Below are positions 20,568 to 30,932 of a stretch of 64,000 nucleotides of DNA, in pieces. The notes beneath the pieces were generated by a model. It ran no database searches. It saw nothing but the letters and a program-made list of their open reading frames with translations, and was not told the origin of the DNA. A program made the translations under genes and the position numbers. The stretch's first letter is position 1; each line of letters starts with the position of its first letter. The DNA comes from Micromonospora chokoriensis. Lineage in GTDB: Bacteria; Actinomycetota; Actinomycetes; Mycobacteriales; Micromonosporaceae. The stretch covers positions 248,001-312,000 of the forward strand of contig NZ_LT607409.1 of NCBI RefSeq assembly GCF_900091505.1. Reading direction: 5' to 3'.

Positions 20568-22385
20568 TCAGTAGAGGAAGAACGGGGCCGACGGGTTGCT
20601 CGGGCGGACACCGGCCGGCACGGGGGCGATGTCCCGCACGCGCTCGGGTTCGATCCGCTCGAACGGGCTGCTCCGGTAGGCCACCCCGTTCGCCTCGTAC
20701 ATGTAGGCCCCGCTGGGTGCCCGCACGGTCCGGTTGGTCGGGTACGCCGTCAGGTGGTTGACCTTGGCTCCCACGTCGGTCCGCAGCGGTGTCTCCAGGG
20801 CGCCGTCGACGCTGATCTCGTAGATCGCCTGCTGACCCGCCGACCCAGCCACCACCAGCCGGTCCTCCCGGCCCCAGTCGACCGCCGTGAGACCGGTCAG
20901 CGAGGTGGCCAGTTGCCGGGGCGGCCCGATCGAGACCCCGCCGCCGTCGAGGTTGACCGCGGCGACGTAGAGTCGCCCGCCCGCGATCAGCGCGACGCGC
21001 TGGCCGTCCAGCGCGGCGGCCACCGCTGTGACGTTGCCGGAGGGCAGGTTGAGCGGCACCTGGTACATGCGGGCCGCCTCGTCGAACCGGTAGAGCTGCC
21101 CGTCGGCCACCACCAGGCCGCGACCGGCCCGGGTGTCGGCGGTACGCAACCAGACCGGCCGGCTCATGGAGGTGTGCTCCGTGTCGCTGTGGCTGACGCC
21201 GGTGACCGGGGCGGAACCCGTGCCGACCGACAGACGGTACCGGCCGTTGCTGCTGCCGGTGATGATCATCGCGGCGAGGATCCGCCGGTCCTTGGCCACG
21301 GCGAGGTCGGCGGAGACGATGTTGCGGTTCACCTCGGGCGCCAGCGGCACCGTCCCGCTGAGTTCGCCCTGGAAGTCGAGCGGGTGGATGGCGCCCTCGT
21401 ACACGCCGAACCGCTGCGGGCTGTCGGCGTTCGGGTAGAGCTGTTGGGCGGTGCGTCGCTCGTCCAGGTCCTGCACGGGCTGCGAGTTGTTGCGGATCTT
21501 CAACTCCAGTTCGCCGGTCAGGTCACCGAGCGACCAGGCGAGTTGGGTGATCAGCTGGTCGATCCCGTTCCGGTCGTCACCGGACATGTCGAGGTTGACC
21601 TCCCACCGGCTGTCCGCGCCGGTGGCGTTGTTGATCAGTTCGGTGCGGTCGGGCAGCCCGACGACACCCGGACGCAACCAGTCGGAAGGCCCTCCGACCA
21701 GCCACTTCACCACCTCGTTGACCCGGCGCTCGCTGGGCACCGCCAGCGGCCGGTAGCGCTGGTCCGGCACCAGCCGACTGCGGTCGGAACTCCAGAAGTA
21801 GATCGACTCGTCCTGGTAGTACTGCTTGAGGGCGACGTCGCTGAGCAGCAGCACGTTCGGCGGGTCGACGACGTAGAGGCCGGCACGCTCGTCGTTGGCA
21901 CCGCCGTCGAGCGCCGCGCTCCGGAGCCGGAACTCGTACTCGGTCTCGGTCGCGACGGGTGGGGCCAGCACGCCGTTGGCCCGCAGCACACCGATCTGCT
22001 GCACCGTGATCTTCACGGTGGTGGTGTTGTCGCTGTTCAGGGTGTAGACCGCCTCGCGCAGCCGGACCACGTTCAGCGCGACCTCGCTGCCCTTCCTGTC
22101 CTGCAGGCGGGACTTGGACTCCGGGGCGACGAACGCCTTGACCCGCTCGTACGCCCGGTCCGGCTCACCCGCGGCGGCGGACAGGAAGTTGCGCACGAAC
22201 ACCTCGTTGTCGCTGCCACTGGATGTCCGCTTCGGCGGCTCGCCACTGCGCAGGTCGACCACACCGGCTCCGGTCGCGGCACCGCCCTTGCCGTCCACCC
22301 GCACGTCGGAGCCGGCCGGGATGCCACAGCCGGCACCCAGCAGCACCACCACCCCGAGTGCTCCGAGCAGAGACTGTCGTTTCAC
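20568..22385 (-). CDS. lpqB: Lipoprotein LpqB
   Basis: The protein has 605 residues. A lipoprotein signal (VKRQSLLGALGVVVLLGAGC) puts the acyl Cys near residue 20. A GerMN domain follows (about 60-250), then a C-terminal β-propeller-like LpqB domain. LpqB is known in mycobacteria as the extracellular partner of the MtrA-MtrB two-component system, tuning the sensor. The GTG start overlaps the mtrB stop (GTGA), so expression is coupled. Confidence 0.95.
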   Translation of the reverse strand: MKRQSLLGALGVVVLLGAGCGIPAGSDVRVDGKGGAATGAGVVDLRSGEPPKRTSSGSDNEVFVRNFLSAAAGEPDRAYERVKAFVAPESKSRLQDRKGSEVALNVVRLREAVYTLNSDNTTTVKITVQQIGVLRANGVLAPPVATETEYEFRLRSAALDGGANDERAGLYVVDPPNVLLLSDVALKQYYQDESIYFWSSDRSRLVPDQRYRPLAVPSERRVNEVVKWLVGGPSDWLRPGVVGLPDRTELINNATGADSRWEVNLDMSGDDRNGIDQLITQLAWSLGDLTGELELKIRNNSQPVQDLDERRTAQQLYPNADSPQRFGVYEGAIHPLDFQGELSGTVPLAPEVNRNIVSADLAVAKDRRILAAMIITGSSNGRYRLSVGTGSAPVTGVSHSDTEHTSMSRPVWLRTADTRAGRGLVVADGQLYRFDEAARMYQVPLNLPSGNVTAVAAALDGQRVALIAGGRLYVAAVNLDGGGVSIGPPRQLATSLTGLTAVDWGREDRLVVAGSAGQQAIYEISVDGALETPLRTDVGAKVNHLTAYPTNRTVRAPSGAYMYEANGVAYRSSPFERIEPERVRDIAPVPAGVRPSNPSAPFFLY

Positions 22386-24217
22386 GAGGGCACCTCCGCC
22401 CGCTGCGCGTCCCCGGCCTGGGTGGAGCCACCGGCCGACTCCCCACCCGGGCCGCCGGCCGGCCCTCCGTCCGGGCCGCCCGCCGACGTTCCGCCGCTGC
22501 CGGGGCCGATCGCCAGGACACCACCGGCGCCGGGGCCGATGGCCAGCGGGCCACCGTCGCGGGGGCCGCCGAAGGGCAGCGCGGCGTCGGCCGGCACCAG
22601 TCGCAGCGGCGAGGTGGTCAGCCGGTCACCGGCGCGGGCCGGCAGGGTGAGCCGGAACTGTGCGCCCTGCCCGGGAGCTCCCCACGCCTCCAGCCAACCG
22701 CCGTGCAGCCGGGCGTCCTCCAGGCTGATCGACAGGCCCAGCCCGGTGCCACCGGTCTGCCGGGCCCGGGACGGGTCCGCCCGCCAGAACCGGTTGAACA
22801 CCAACTTCTCCTCGCCCACCTTGAGCCCCACCCCACGGTCGCGGACGGTGATCGCCACGGCGGTCTCGTCGACGCCGAGAGTGATCAGCACCGGACGGGC
22901 CTCGCCGTGCTCGACCGCGTTGCCGACCAGATTGCGCAGGACCCGCTCGACCCGGCGCGGGTCGACCTCGGCGATCACCGGTGCGCTCGGCAGGTCGAGT
23001 TCGATCGGGACGCCCACCCGCTCGGCCAGCCCAGCCAGCCGGTCGACCACCCGGTGCACCACCGGCACCAGGTCGGTCGGCTCGGAATCCAACATGGCGA
23101 AGCCCGCGTCGAATCGACTGATCTCCAACAGGTCGGTGAGCAGCTCCTCGAACCGGTCCAACTCGGCCTGGAGCAGCTCGGCGCTGCGGGCCACCGCCGG
23201 GTCGAACTCGTCGCGCTCGGCGAAGATCAGGTCAGCGGCCATCCGGACGGTGGTCAGCGGCGTACGCAGCTCGTGCGACACGTCGGAGGTGAAGCGGCGC
23301 TGCAACCGGGACATCTCCTCCAGGCGCAGGATCTGCCGTTGCAGGTTGGTGGCCATCTGGTTGAACGAGGCGGCCAGCAGGGCGAGGTCGTCCTCGCCGT
23401 TGACCACCATCCGCTGGTCGAGCAGGCCGGCGGAGAGCCGCTGGGCGGTGCGCGCGGCGACCCGGACCGGGTTGACCACCAGGCGGGTGACCAGCGCCGC
23501 GAGCAGCCCGAGCAGGATCACCAGGGCGACACCGGTGGCCACCACCGTGGCCCGGGCGTCGGCGGCGGTGACGTCCTGCCGCGTCAACGGCACCAGGTAG
23601 TAGATCTCGATCTGGCCGAAGCGGGTGGGCACCGGTGAGCCGTACACCAGGTATTTGGTCGTCTCGCCGGTGAGCCGCCCGGTGCGGATCTGGCTGGCCA
23701 CCTTGCCGTCGGCGATCGCGGCCCGCAGCTCCGGGCTGATCAGCGGCCGGACGTTCGCGGCGGGCGCGGTGCGCGTCTGGATCTGGTCGGGGTAGCCGTT
23801 GGCCGTGATCGCCACCACCACCCCGCTGGTCTGCTGCGGGTCGCCACCGGCGAGGTAGTTGACGGTGTCGTCGATGGTCTCCTGGAGCTGCGCCTCCTGC
23901 GGCTGGCCGTAGAGCGAGACCTGCTTGGTGGCGTAGCTGGCGCCGCTGGTCACCCGTTGCCGGACGTCGCTGCGGGCGTTGTCCAGCAGGATGGTGGTGA
24001 TCTTGTCAGCGATCAGGAACGCGAAACCGCCGACCAGCAGACTGGACGCGACGAGCGTGATGGTGACGACCCGGACCTGTAGCGAGCGGCGCCAGGTCTG
24101 GTGCACCCGGGCCACCAACCGGGCGACCCGGCCGCTCACCGCACGCCAGACCTCCCCGCCGGCGCTGGGCCGGCGGGCAGCCGTGCTCGGGGAGGGTGTG
24201 GGCGGCGAGGTCGACAC
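22382..24217 (-). CDS. mtrB: Sensor histidine kinase MtrB
   Basis: The protein has 611 residues. It has a first membrane helix at about 49-71, a periplasm-side sensing domain, a second helix at about 240-262, a HAMP domain, then HisKA with the phosphorylated His at about 315 (SDVSHELRTPL) and an ATPase domain with NLVGNAVEHG and GTGLGLSISLEDA. A Gly/Pro-rich low-complexity tail follows. It phosphorylates MtrA in the control of division and cell-wall genes. The GTG start lies 12 nt beyond the mtrA stop. Confidence 0.95.
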   Translation of the reverse strand: MSTSPPTPSPSTAARRPSAGGEVWRAVSGRVARLVARVHQTWRRSLQVRVVTITLVASSLLVGGFAFLIADKITTILLDNARSDVRQRVTSGASYATKQVSLYGQPQEAQLQETIDDTVNYLAGGDPQQTSGVVVAITANGYPDQIQTRTAPAANVRPLISPELRAAIADGKVASQIRTGRLTGETTKYLVYGSPVPTRFGQIEIYYLVPLTRQDVTAADARATVVATGVALVILLGLLAALVTRLVVNPVRVAARTAQRLSAGLLDQRMVVNGEDDLALLAASFNQMATNLQRQILRLEEMSRLQRRFTSDVSHELRTPLTTVRMAADLIFAERDEFDPAVARSAELLQAELDRFEELLTDLLEISRFDAGFAMLDSEPTDLVPVVHRVVDRLAGLAERVGVPIELDLPSAPVIAEVDPRRVERVLRNLVGNAVEHGEARPVLITLGVDETAVAITVRDRGVGLKVGEEKLVFNRFWRADPSRARQTGGTGLGLSISLEDARLHGGWLEAWGAPGQGAQFRLTLPARAGDRLTTSPLRLVPADAALPFGGPRDGGPLAIGPGAGGVLAIGPGSGGTSAGGPDGGPAGGPGGESAGGSTQAGDAQRAEVPS

Positions 24218-24229
24218 AGTGCGACCAGG

Positions 24230-24919
24230 CTATCCGGTCCCCGCCTTGTAACCCACGCCCCGCACGGTGAGGATGATTTCCGGGCGCTCCGGGTCCGGTT
24301 CGATCTTGGCCCGCAACCGTTGCACGTGAACGTTGACCAGCCGGGTGTCGGCAGCGTGCCGGTAACCCCAGACCTGCTCCAGCAGCACCTCGCGGGTGAA
24401 GACCTGCCGGGGCTTGCGAGCGAGCGCGACCAGCAGGTCGAACTCCAGCGGCGTGAGCTTCACCTCCTCGTCGTTGCGACTGACGGTGTGCGCCGGCACG
24501 TCGATGGAGATCTGGTTGTCGGGCGGCCCGATGGTCAACATCTCCGGGGCCACGTCCTCGCCTCGGCGCAGGCGGGCCCGCATCCGGGCGACCAGCTCCT
24601 TGGGCTTGAACGGCTTGACCACGTAGTCGTCGGCACCGGACTCCAGGCCGAGCACGACGTCCACGGTGTCGCTCTTGGCGGTGAGCATGACGATCGGCAC
24701 GCCGGATTCGCCCCGGATCGACCGGGCAACATCGATACCGCTCATTCCGGGCAACATCAGGTCAAGCAGCACGATATCGGGACGACTGTCACGGAATGCG
24801 GCCAACGCCCGCTCGCCGTCCGCCACGAACGAGGGCAGGAAACCCTCACTACGCAGCACGATGCCGAGCATCTCGGCGAGCGCGGGGTCGTCGTCGACCA
24901 CCAGTACGCGGGCTCTCAT
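24230..24919 (-). CDS. mtrA: Response regulator MtrA
   Basis: This is a 229-residue OmpR-family regulator. The receiver has acidic pocket VVDDDPAL, phosphorylated Asp53 (IVLLDLMLPG) and conserved Lys in VVKPFKPKEL. The C-terminal winged helix ends TVRGVGYKAGTG. It is the near-essential actinobacterial cell-cycle and cell-wall regulator, and also represses development in Streptomyces. It heads the mtrA-mtrB-lpqB-comF operon. The sequence just upstream (AATATTAAT) is AT-rich with no clear ribosome binding site. Confidence 0.97.
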   Translation of the reverse strand: MRARVLVVDDDPALAEMLGIVLRSEGFLPSFVADGERALAAFRDSRPDIVLLDLMLPGMSGIDVARSIRGESGVPIVMLTAKSDTVDVVLGLESGADDYVVKPFKPKELVARMRARLRRGEDVAPEMLTIGPPDNQISIDVPAHTVSRNDEEVKLTPLEFDLLVALARKPRQVFTREVLLEQVWGYRHAADTRLVNVHVQRLRAKIEPDPERPEIILTVRGVGYKAGTG

Positions 24920-25244
24920 GGGATTAATATTGCATCCTCATTCAGTTCGGTGGGACCGGCGTCTGCCCGGCTGTCACATGATCCCCCGTGAACGACGCCC
25001 GGCGCCACCGCAACCCCGGCCGTTTCCGTCCCCAGTCGGACGTCGGTCAGCCGACGACGAGAATGCCGACCACCGGGGTGGCTTCCAAGCCTTCCCGCCG
25101 GCCGATCAGACAGCCGACGACCAGCGGGGTGAGGCAGGCCTCCACCAATCTAGGGCACGCACGACACGCCCACTCAGCCCGTGACCAGTGTGTTGGCCCT
25201 CCGGGAGGCAGATCGCCCCCAGCCGCCTGTGGGAGGATCCCGCC
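24920..25244. other. Intergenic region upstream of mtrA
   Basis: These 325 bases lie between the divergent mtrA and small membrane protein genes. They hold an AT-rich stretch next to mtrA that may include its promoter. In M. tuberculosis tmk sits between mtrA and sahH, but no thymidylate kinase sequence is found here. A 33-codon minus-strand open frame at 25049-25147 (VEACLTPLVVGCLIGRREGL) looks protein-like but has no good start signal. Confidence 0.5.
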
Positions 25245-25403
25245 GTGAAGGGATTCCTGCCGTGGCTGACGGTGCTGGCCGTGGTGCTGCTGCTCAGCGC
25301 GCTACGCATGCGGGCGCTCGCCACCATCGTGTCGGTCGGGTGGCTGGTCTGGTGCATCTGGACGTGGTTCCGCCCCACCCGGCGCGACCCCCGCTCCGGC
25401 TGA
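25245..25403 (+). CDS. Small membrane protein, 52 aa
   Basis: The GTG at 25245 is preceded by GGGAGGA at 8-nt spacing. The product VKGFLPWLTVLAVVLLLSAL continues into a second hydrophobic stretch (ATIVSVGWLVWCIWTWF) and ends in a basic tail, giving two short membrane helices. Function is unknown. It converges on ahcY with a shared hairpin terminator. Confidence 0.65.
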   Translation: MKGFLPWLTVLAVVLLLSALRMRALATIVSVGWLVWCIWTWFRPTRRDPRSG

Positions 25404-25423
25404 GCGGGCGGCGGGAACGACGA

Positions 25424-25453
25424 ACCGGGCCGGCTGCGAACAGCCGACCCGGT
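25424..25453. terminator. Bidirectional terminator at the end of ahcY
   Basis: ACCGGGCCGGCTG pairs with a downstream complement (13 bp, one mismatch) across the tetraloop CGAA. It lies 14 nt past the ahcY stop and 20 nt past the convergent small gene. Confidence 0.8.
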
Positions 25454-25467
25454 CCGGAAATCGTCGA

Positions 25468-26967
<1,500 letters not shown>

Positions 26968-27247
26968 GAAAGCTCCTGTCGAACGATGTCTGCGCCGACC
27001 CTCCACCTTACGCGCGTTGGCGACGGGCATCCGGGGGACCGGGTCGCGGACAGCGCACGGGACGGTCGGTGGTGGACGGACCAAGCCGCCCACGTCCCGC
27101 CCGCCCCGTGCATCCCCCCGGTTTGGTTCCCCCGCACGTTCTCGGACCGTCGTCGCGATAACGCTGCGTACTCATAGAGTCACACTCAGGCAAGAGCGCG
27201 TCAAGCTATTCCGGAAAAGTCGGACTTGTGTCGTGGCCGTGCGTCGT
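26968..27247 (-). promoter_or_regulatory. Leader region of ahcY
   Basis: This 280-base stretch between manA and ahcY must contain the ahcY promoter. On the minus strand it holds GGGGGAACCAAACCGGGGGG about 150-165 nt upstream of the start codon. That faintly recalls the conserved GGGGGAACC part of the ydaO-type (c-di-AMP) riboswitch, but I could not build the full fold, and it may be chance. Confidence 0.3.
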
Positions 27248-28411
27248 TCAGGTCAACCCCGACGTCGCCACGTACGCGTCCCCGACGCCGCTGATCCGCA
27301 GCGGCTCGCCGGCCGCCGTGCCGATCGCCGCCTGGCCGGACACCAGCGTCACCGCCCCGGCGCCATCGTCCACCGTGATCGAACCACCACCGCAGAGCAC
27401 CACCCGAGGACCGGGCAGCGGCAGCGTGACGGTGGGCACAGCCGCGTCCACACGTACGTGGTGCAACGCGAAGTCGTCCACCGGCACCGGCCACCACTCC
27501 ACACCCGGGCCCACCGGCTGCGCGGCGCGCACCGGATCGTCGAGCACCTCGAAGCGCAGCACCCGCAGCAACTCGTCGACGTCCACCCGCTTCGGGGTCA
27601 GACCACCGCGCAACACGTTGTCGCTGGCCGCCATGATCTCCACGCCGCAGCCACTCAGGTAGGCGTGCAGGTTGCCGGCCGGCATCCAGATCCCCTCCCC
27701 CGGGACCAGCCGCACGTGGTGCAACAGCAGCGCCACCAGCGCGCCCGGGTCCGCCGGGTACGCCTTGGCCAACCGGTGGACCAGCTCCGCGTCCGGACCG
27801 TCGGCGGGCGAGGCCAGCACGGAATCCAGCAACGCGGCGCGTTCGGCGACCGGCCAGCCGAGCAGCGTCCGCACCGCCGTCCGCAGCCCCGCCGGCCCGG
27901 TACGCAACGCGGCGACCACCGGCTCCAACTCCGGTACGCCGAACGCGGCGAGCGCCTCGGCCGACTCCGTCGGATCCCGGAAACCACACAGCGCCTCGAA
28001 CGGGGTGAGCGCGACCAGCAACTCCGGCTTGTGGTGCGGATCGGAGTAGTTGCGTTCGCCCTCGGGGCGCCCCTCCTCCGCCGCATAACCGGCCCGGGCC
28101 TGTTCGGCGTCCGGGTGCGCCTGGAGGCTCAACGGCGCGTCGGCCGCGAGGACCTTGAGCAGGAACGGCAACCGGCTGCCGAACCGCTCGGACACCCGCT
28201 GGCCGAGCCACTGCCCCGGCTCGTCCCGCACCAGGTCACAGAGGCTGACCCGCAGGCCGGCACGCGTCACGCTGGCCGGGGCGCCCGGGTGGGCGCCCAA
28301 CCACAGCTCGGCCTCCGGCCCCTCGCTGGGCACCGGCCGCCCCTGAAGGAGCGCGATGGCGGAACGGGAACCCCAGGCGTAGTCGCGGATCGGTCCGTAC
28401 AACGGCTCCAC
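27248..28411 (-). CDS. manA: Mannose-6-phosphate isomerase, class I
   Basis: The protein has 387 residues. It interconverts mannose-6-phosphate and fructose-6-phosphate to feed GDP-mannose and mannosylated glycolipids. Zinc-site sequences are seen: LQAHPDAEQA (Gln and His), HHKPELLVAL (Glu), and GVEIMAASDNVLRGG near the C-terminal His/Arg region. The GTG at 28411 lies 3 nt past the stop of the cation-efflux gene, so the genes are cotranscribed. With manB and the SIS-domain gene it forms a mannose-activation block. Confidence 0.95.
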   Translation of the reverse strand: MEPLYGPIRDYAWGSRSAIALLQGRPVPSEGPEAELWLGAHPGAPASVTRAGLRVSLCDLVRDEPGQWLGQRVSERFGSRLPFLLKVLAADAPLSLQAHPDAEQARAGYAAEEGRPEGERNYSDPHHKPELLVALTPFEALCGFRDPTESAEALAAFGVPELEPVVAALRTGPAGLRTAVRTLLGWPVAERAALLDSVLASPADGPDAELVHRLAKAYPADPGALVALLLHHVRLVPGEGIWMPAGNLHAYLSGCGVEIMAASDNVLRGGLTPKRVDVDELLRVLRFEVLDDPVRAAQPVGPGVEWWPVPVDDFALHHVRVDAAVPTVTLPLPGPRVVLCGGGSITVDDGAGAVTLVSGQAAIGTAAGEPLRISGVGDAYVATSGLT

Positions 28412-28414
28412 GTG

Positions 28415-29422
28415 TCAGCCCCCAGCCCGCTCGGCCGCCTCGTCGGATGCACCGTCGACCTGCGGCACGGCGGTGTCGGCGGCAGCGCCGGTGCCGGCGT
28501 TGGCCGCGGCGACGCTGTAGACGTCCGGCTCCAGATAGATCACCCGGGCGATCGGCACCGCCGCGCGGATGCGCGCCTCGACGGCGTTGATGCCCCGCGC
28601 CAGGTCGTGGGCGCTCTCCCATTCCGGCACGGCGATCTTGGCAGCCACCAGCAGCTCTTCCGGACCCAGGTAGAGCGTCTTCATGTGGATGATCCGCTCC
28701 ACCTCGGGCCCGTCGGTGACGGCCCGCTCGATGGCGGCCAGGTCGGACGCCTCGGCACCCTCACCGAGCAGCAGGCTCTTCGTCTCGATGGCCAGCACGA
28801 CGGCGATGACGACCAGCAGGATGCCGATCATCGCGGTGCCGGCGGCGTCCCAGCGGCCATTGCCGGTGATCAGCGTCATGCCGACGCCGAAGAGCGCGAA
28901 CACCAGACCGATGAGCGCGCCGAAGTCCTCCAGCAGCACGACCGGCAGCTCCGGAGCCTTGGCTCGCCGGATGAACCGCACCCAGGACTGGTTGCCCCGG
29001 ATGTGGTTGGACTCCTTGATGGCGGTCCGGAAGGAGAACGACTCCATGACGATCGCCACCACGAGCACCACCACCGGCAGCCAGTGCCAGGACGTGATGC
29101 CCTCCGCGTGGTCCCACTTGTGGTACGCCTCGTACAGGGCGAACAGGCCACCAATGCTGAACAGCACGATGGACACGATGAACGCGTAGATGTAGCGCTC
29201 CCGGCCGTACCCGAACGGGTGTTCCGGGGTGGCCGCCCGCTTCGCCCGCTTACCACCGAGCAGCAGCAGGCCCTGGTTGCCGGAGTCGGCGACGGAGTGG
29301 ACCGCCTCGGCCAACATCGACGACGAGCCGGAGAGCAGGAACGCAATGAACTTGGTGACGGCGATGCCGACATTGGCGAGGAGGGCGGCGACGATCGCCT
29401 TCGTCCCACCGTTGGCGCTCAT
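28415..29422 (-). CDS. Cation diffusion facilitator family transporter
   Basis: The protein has 335 residues with five to six membrane helices in the first 215 residues. The metal-site motif HSVADSGNQ lies in helix two, and the HPFGYGRERYIYAF loop is typical of the CDF branch that exports zinc, iron or manganese. The C-terminal cytoplasmic ferredoxin-like domain reads VERIIHMKTLYLGPEELLVAAKIAVPE. It lies between the SIS-domain gene and manA on the same strand. Metal preference cannot be told from sequence. Confidence 0.92.
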   Translation of the reverse strand: MSANGGTKAIVAALLANVGIAVTKFIAFLLSGSSSMLAEAVHSVADSGNQGLLLLGGKRAKRAATPEHPFGYGRERYIYAFIVSIVLFSIGGLFALYEAYHKWDHAEGITSWHWLPVVVLVVAIVMESFSFRTAIKESNHIRGNQSWVRFIRRAKAPELPVVLLEDFGALIGLVFALFGVGMTLITGNGRWDAAGTAMIGILLVVIAVVLAIETKSLLLGEGAEASDLAAIERAVTDGPEVERIIHMKTLYLGPEELLVAAKIAVPEWESAHDLARGINAVEARIRAAVPIARVIYLEPDVYSVAAANAGTGAAADTAVPQVDGASDEAAERAGG

Positions 29423-29489
29423 GCCACCGCTCCGCTTCGCAGCACGAAGCCGACCGGCGCGCGCATGAGACGCCGCCCCCTACGTCCGT

Positions 29490-30686
29490 TCACTGGTTCG
29501 ACAGCTCCTTCATCTCGGTGATGGCCGGAACGGCCATCGGGTCCAACCCGTGTGCCAGGGCAAGGTAGATCGAGGCGAAGTCCGGGACCGCGACGAGCGA
29601 GGCCAGCCGCTCCAGCGCGGAGCCACCCTCGGCGGTCACCACGTCGCACCGCACACCGCGACGCTCGGCGAGGGTCTGCACCGCGTCCGCGCGACGCTCC
29701 TCGACGGCGAAGGGTTCGTCGGCGTCGTCCTCGGCGTTGAGCCCGCCGTCACGCAGCAGCACCAACCGCAGCCGGGTGCCGTCGCCGTCGTCGTCGGTCG
29801 GGTCGGCGAAGATGTCGCGCTCCCCCTCGGCCAGGCCGCCGAAGACGCCGTCGAGCAGCCCGACCCGACCCCGACCGGCCTCACCCAGCGCTCCGGTGAC
29901 CACCGGGTAGCGGGCGTTGGCGGACAGGGTGTCGCCGAACCGGCGGGCGGCCACCGTCGCCAGCGGGGATGAACCCCAGACGATCGGAATCGAACCGGCC
30001 AGCCCCAGGGCCAGCGACTTGGCCGGGTTGACGAACGACTCCGCGGCGGACCGACAACGGTCGGCGTCCGCGTCGAGCCGGGCCGCGGTCTCCGCCAGGT
30101 CCGCCTCGTTGACCTTCACGAGCCCGAGGGAACGGGCGGCGAGCAGGACCGGCACGGTGAGCGCCCAGAGGCTGGCCCGCGCCGGCGCACGCCGGGGCAC
30201 CGGAATGAACGGCGCCCGGGCCTGCTCGGCGATCGACTGCAACTGCGAGTCGGGAGCGCCCACGGCGACCAGTCGGGCACCGCGCCGGTGCGCGGCCTCG
30301 GCCGCGCCGAGCGCCTCCGGGCTGCGGCCCGACGCGCTCACCGCGATCACCACGTCGGCCGCGCCCACCCAGCCGGGCACGCCCGCGCTGCGGTGCGCGA
30401 TGACCGGGACCGGGCAGCGGGGCCCGGCGACTGTGGCCAGCACATCCCCGGTACGCCCCGCCGTGCCGATGCCGGCGATGACCACGGCTCGGGGCCGCCC
30501 GTCGTCGGCGAGGACCGACAGGTTCGCCTCGGCGGCCAGCGCGGCGCTCTCACGCACCTGCGCGCCGGCCGACGCCGTGTGCCGGAGCATGCCGCCCGGG
30601 TCGTGCTCGGCCAGTGCCTCCGGGTCGTCGAGCAGGGCCTCGTCGGCGTCGCGACGTCCGCTGACCCCGGCCGTACCGTCGATCAT
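29490..30686 (-). CDS. SIS-domain phosphoglucose/phosphomannose isomerase-like protein
   Basis: The protein has 398 residues. A SIS sugar-phosphate domain (about 30-180) holds VIAGIGTAGRTGDVLA, VIAVSASGRSPEALGAAEAA and ARLVAVGAP. It is followed by the C-terminal bacterial PGI/PMI domain (IPIVWGSSPLATVAARRFGD and MKELSNQ). It is the equivalent of M. tuberculosis Rv3256c, coded between manB and manA. The ATG overlaps the stop of the Trm112-like gene (ATGA). Confidence 0.88.
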   Translation of the reverse strand: MIDGTAGVSGRRDADEALLDDPEALAEHDPGGMLRHTASAGAQVRESAALAAEANLSVLADDGRPRAVVIAGIGTAGRTGDVLATVAGPRCPVPVIAHRSAGVPGWVGAADVVIAVSASGRSPEALGAAEAAHRRGARLVAVGAPDSQLQSIAEQARAPFIPVPRRAPARASLWALTVPVLLAARSLGLVKVNEADLAETAARLDADADRCRSAAESFVNPAKSLALGLAGSIPIVWGSSPLATVAARRFGDTLSANARYPVVTGALGEAGRGRVGLLDGVFGGLAEGERDIFADPTDDDGDGTRLRLVLLRDGGLNAEDDADEPFAVEERRADAVQTLAERRGVRCDVVTAEGGSALERLASLVAVPDFASIYLALAHGLDPMAVPAITEMKELSNQ

Positions 30687-30871
30687 GAGGGCTGCCCTCC
30701 AGGGCCGCCGCGCGCCTCGTCGAGCAGCAGCACCGGCACGTCGTCGCGGACCTCGAAGATCCGGCCGCACTCCGTGCAGGTCAGCGTCTGCGCCTCGGCA
30801 TCGTAGGTGAGCGGGGCGTGGTGCGTGTCCGGACAGGCGAGAATCTCGAGCAACTGCGGATCCAGGGCCAT
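30683..30871 (-). CDS. Trm112-like small zinc-ribbon protein
   Basis: The protein has 62 residues: LDPQLLEILACPDTHHAPL, then TLTCTECGRIFEVRDDVPVL. The second knuckle CTEC is intact, but the first reads CPDTH in place of CPxC, so zinc binding may use His or be lost. Related proteins activate methyltransferases or serve as small Zn-ribbon partners. GGAAGGAG precedes the ATG. It overlaps the SIS-domain gene by ATGA. Confidence 0.88.
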   Translation of the reverse strand: MALDPQLLEILACPDTHHAPLTYDAEAQTLTCTECGRIFEVRDDVPVLLLDEARGGPGGQPS

Positions 30872-30932
30872 GGCACGGCTCCTTCCACGTGTGCGGCTTC
30901 ACCGACGGCGGTGCCGACCGGCGCAGGCGATC

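Noticed and set aside
19917..23600. 1227-codon plus-strand frame over comF, lpqB and mtrB
   Set aside because: It runs opposite to three recognised genes and has an Arg/Ser/Ala-rich shadow composition.
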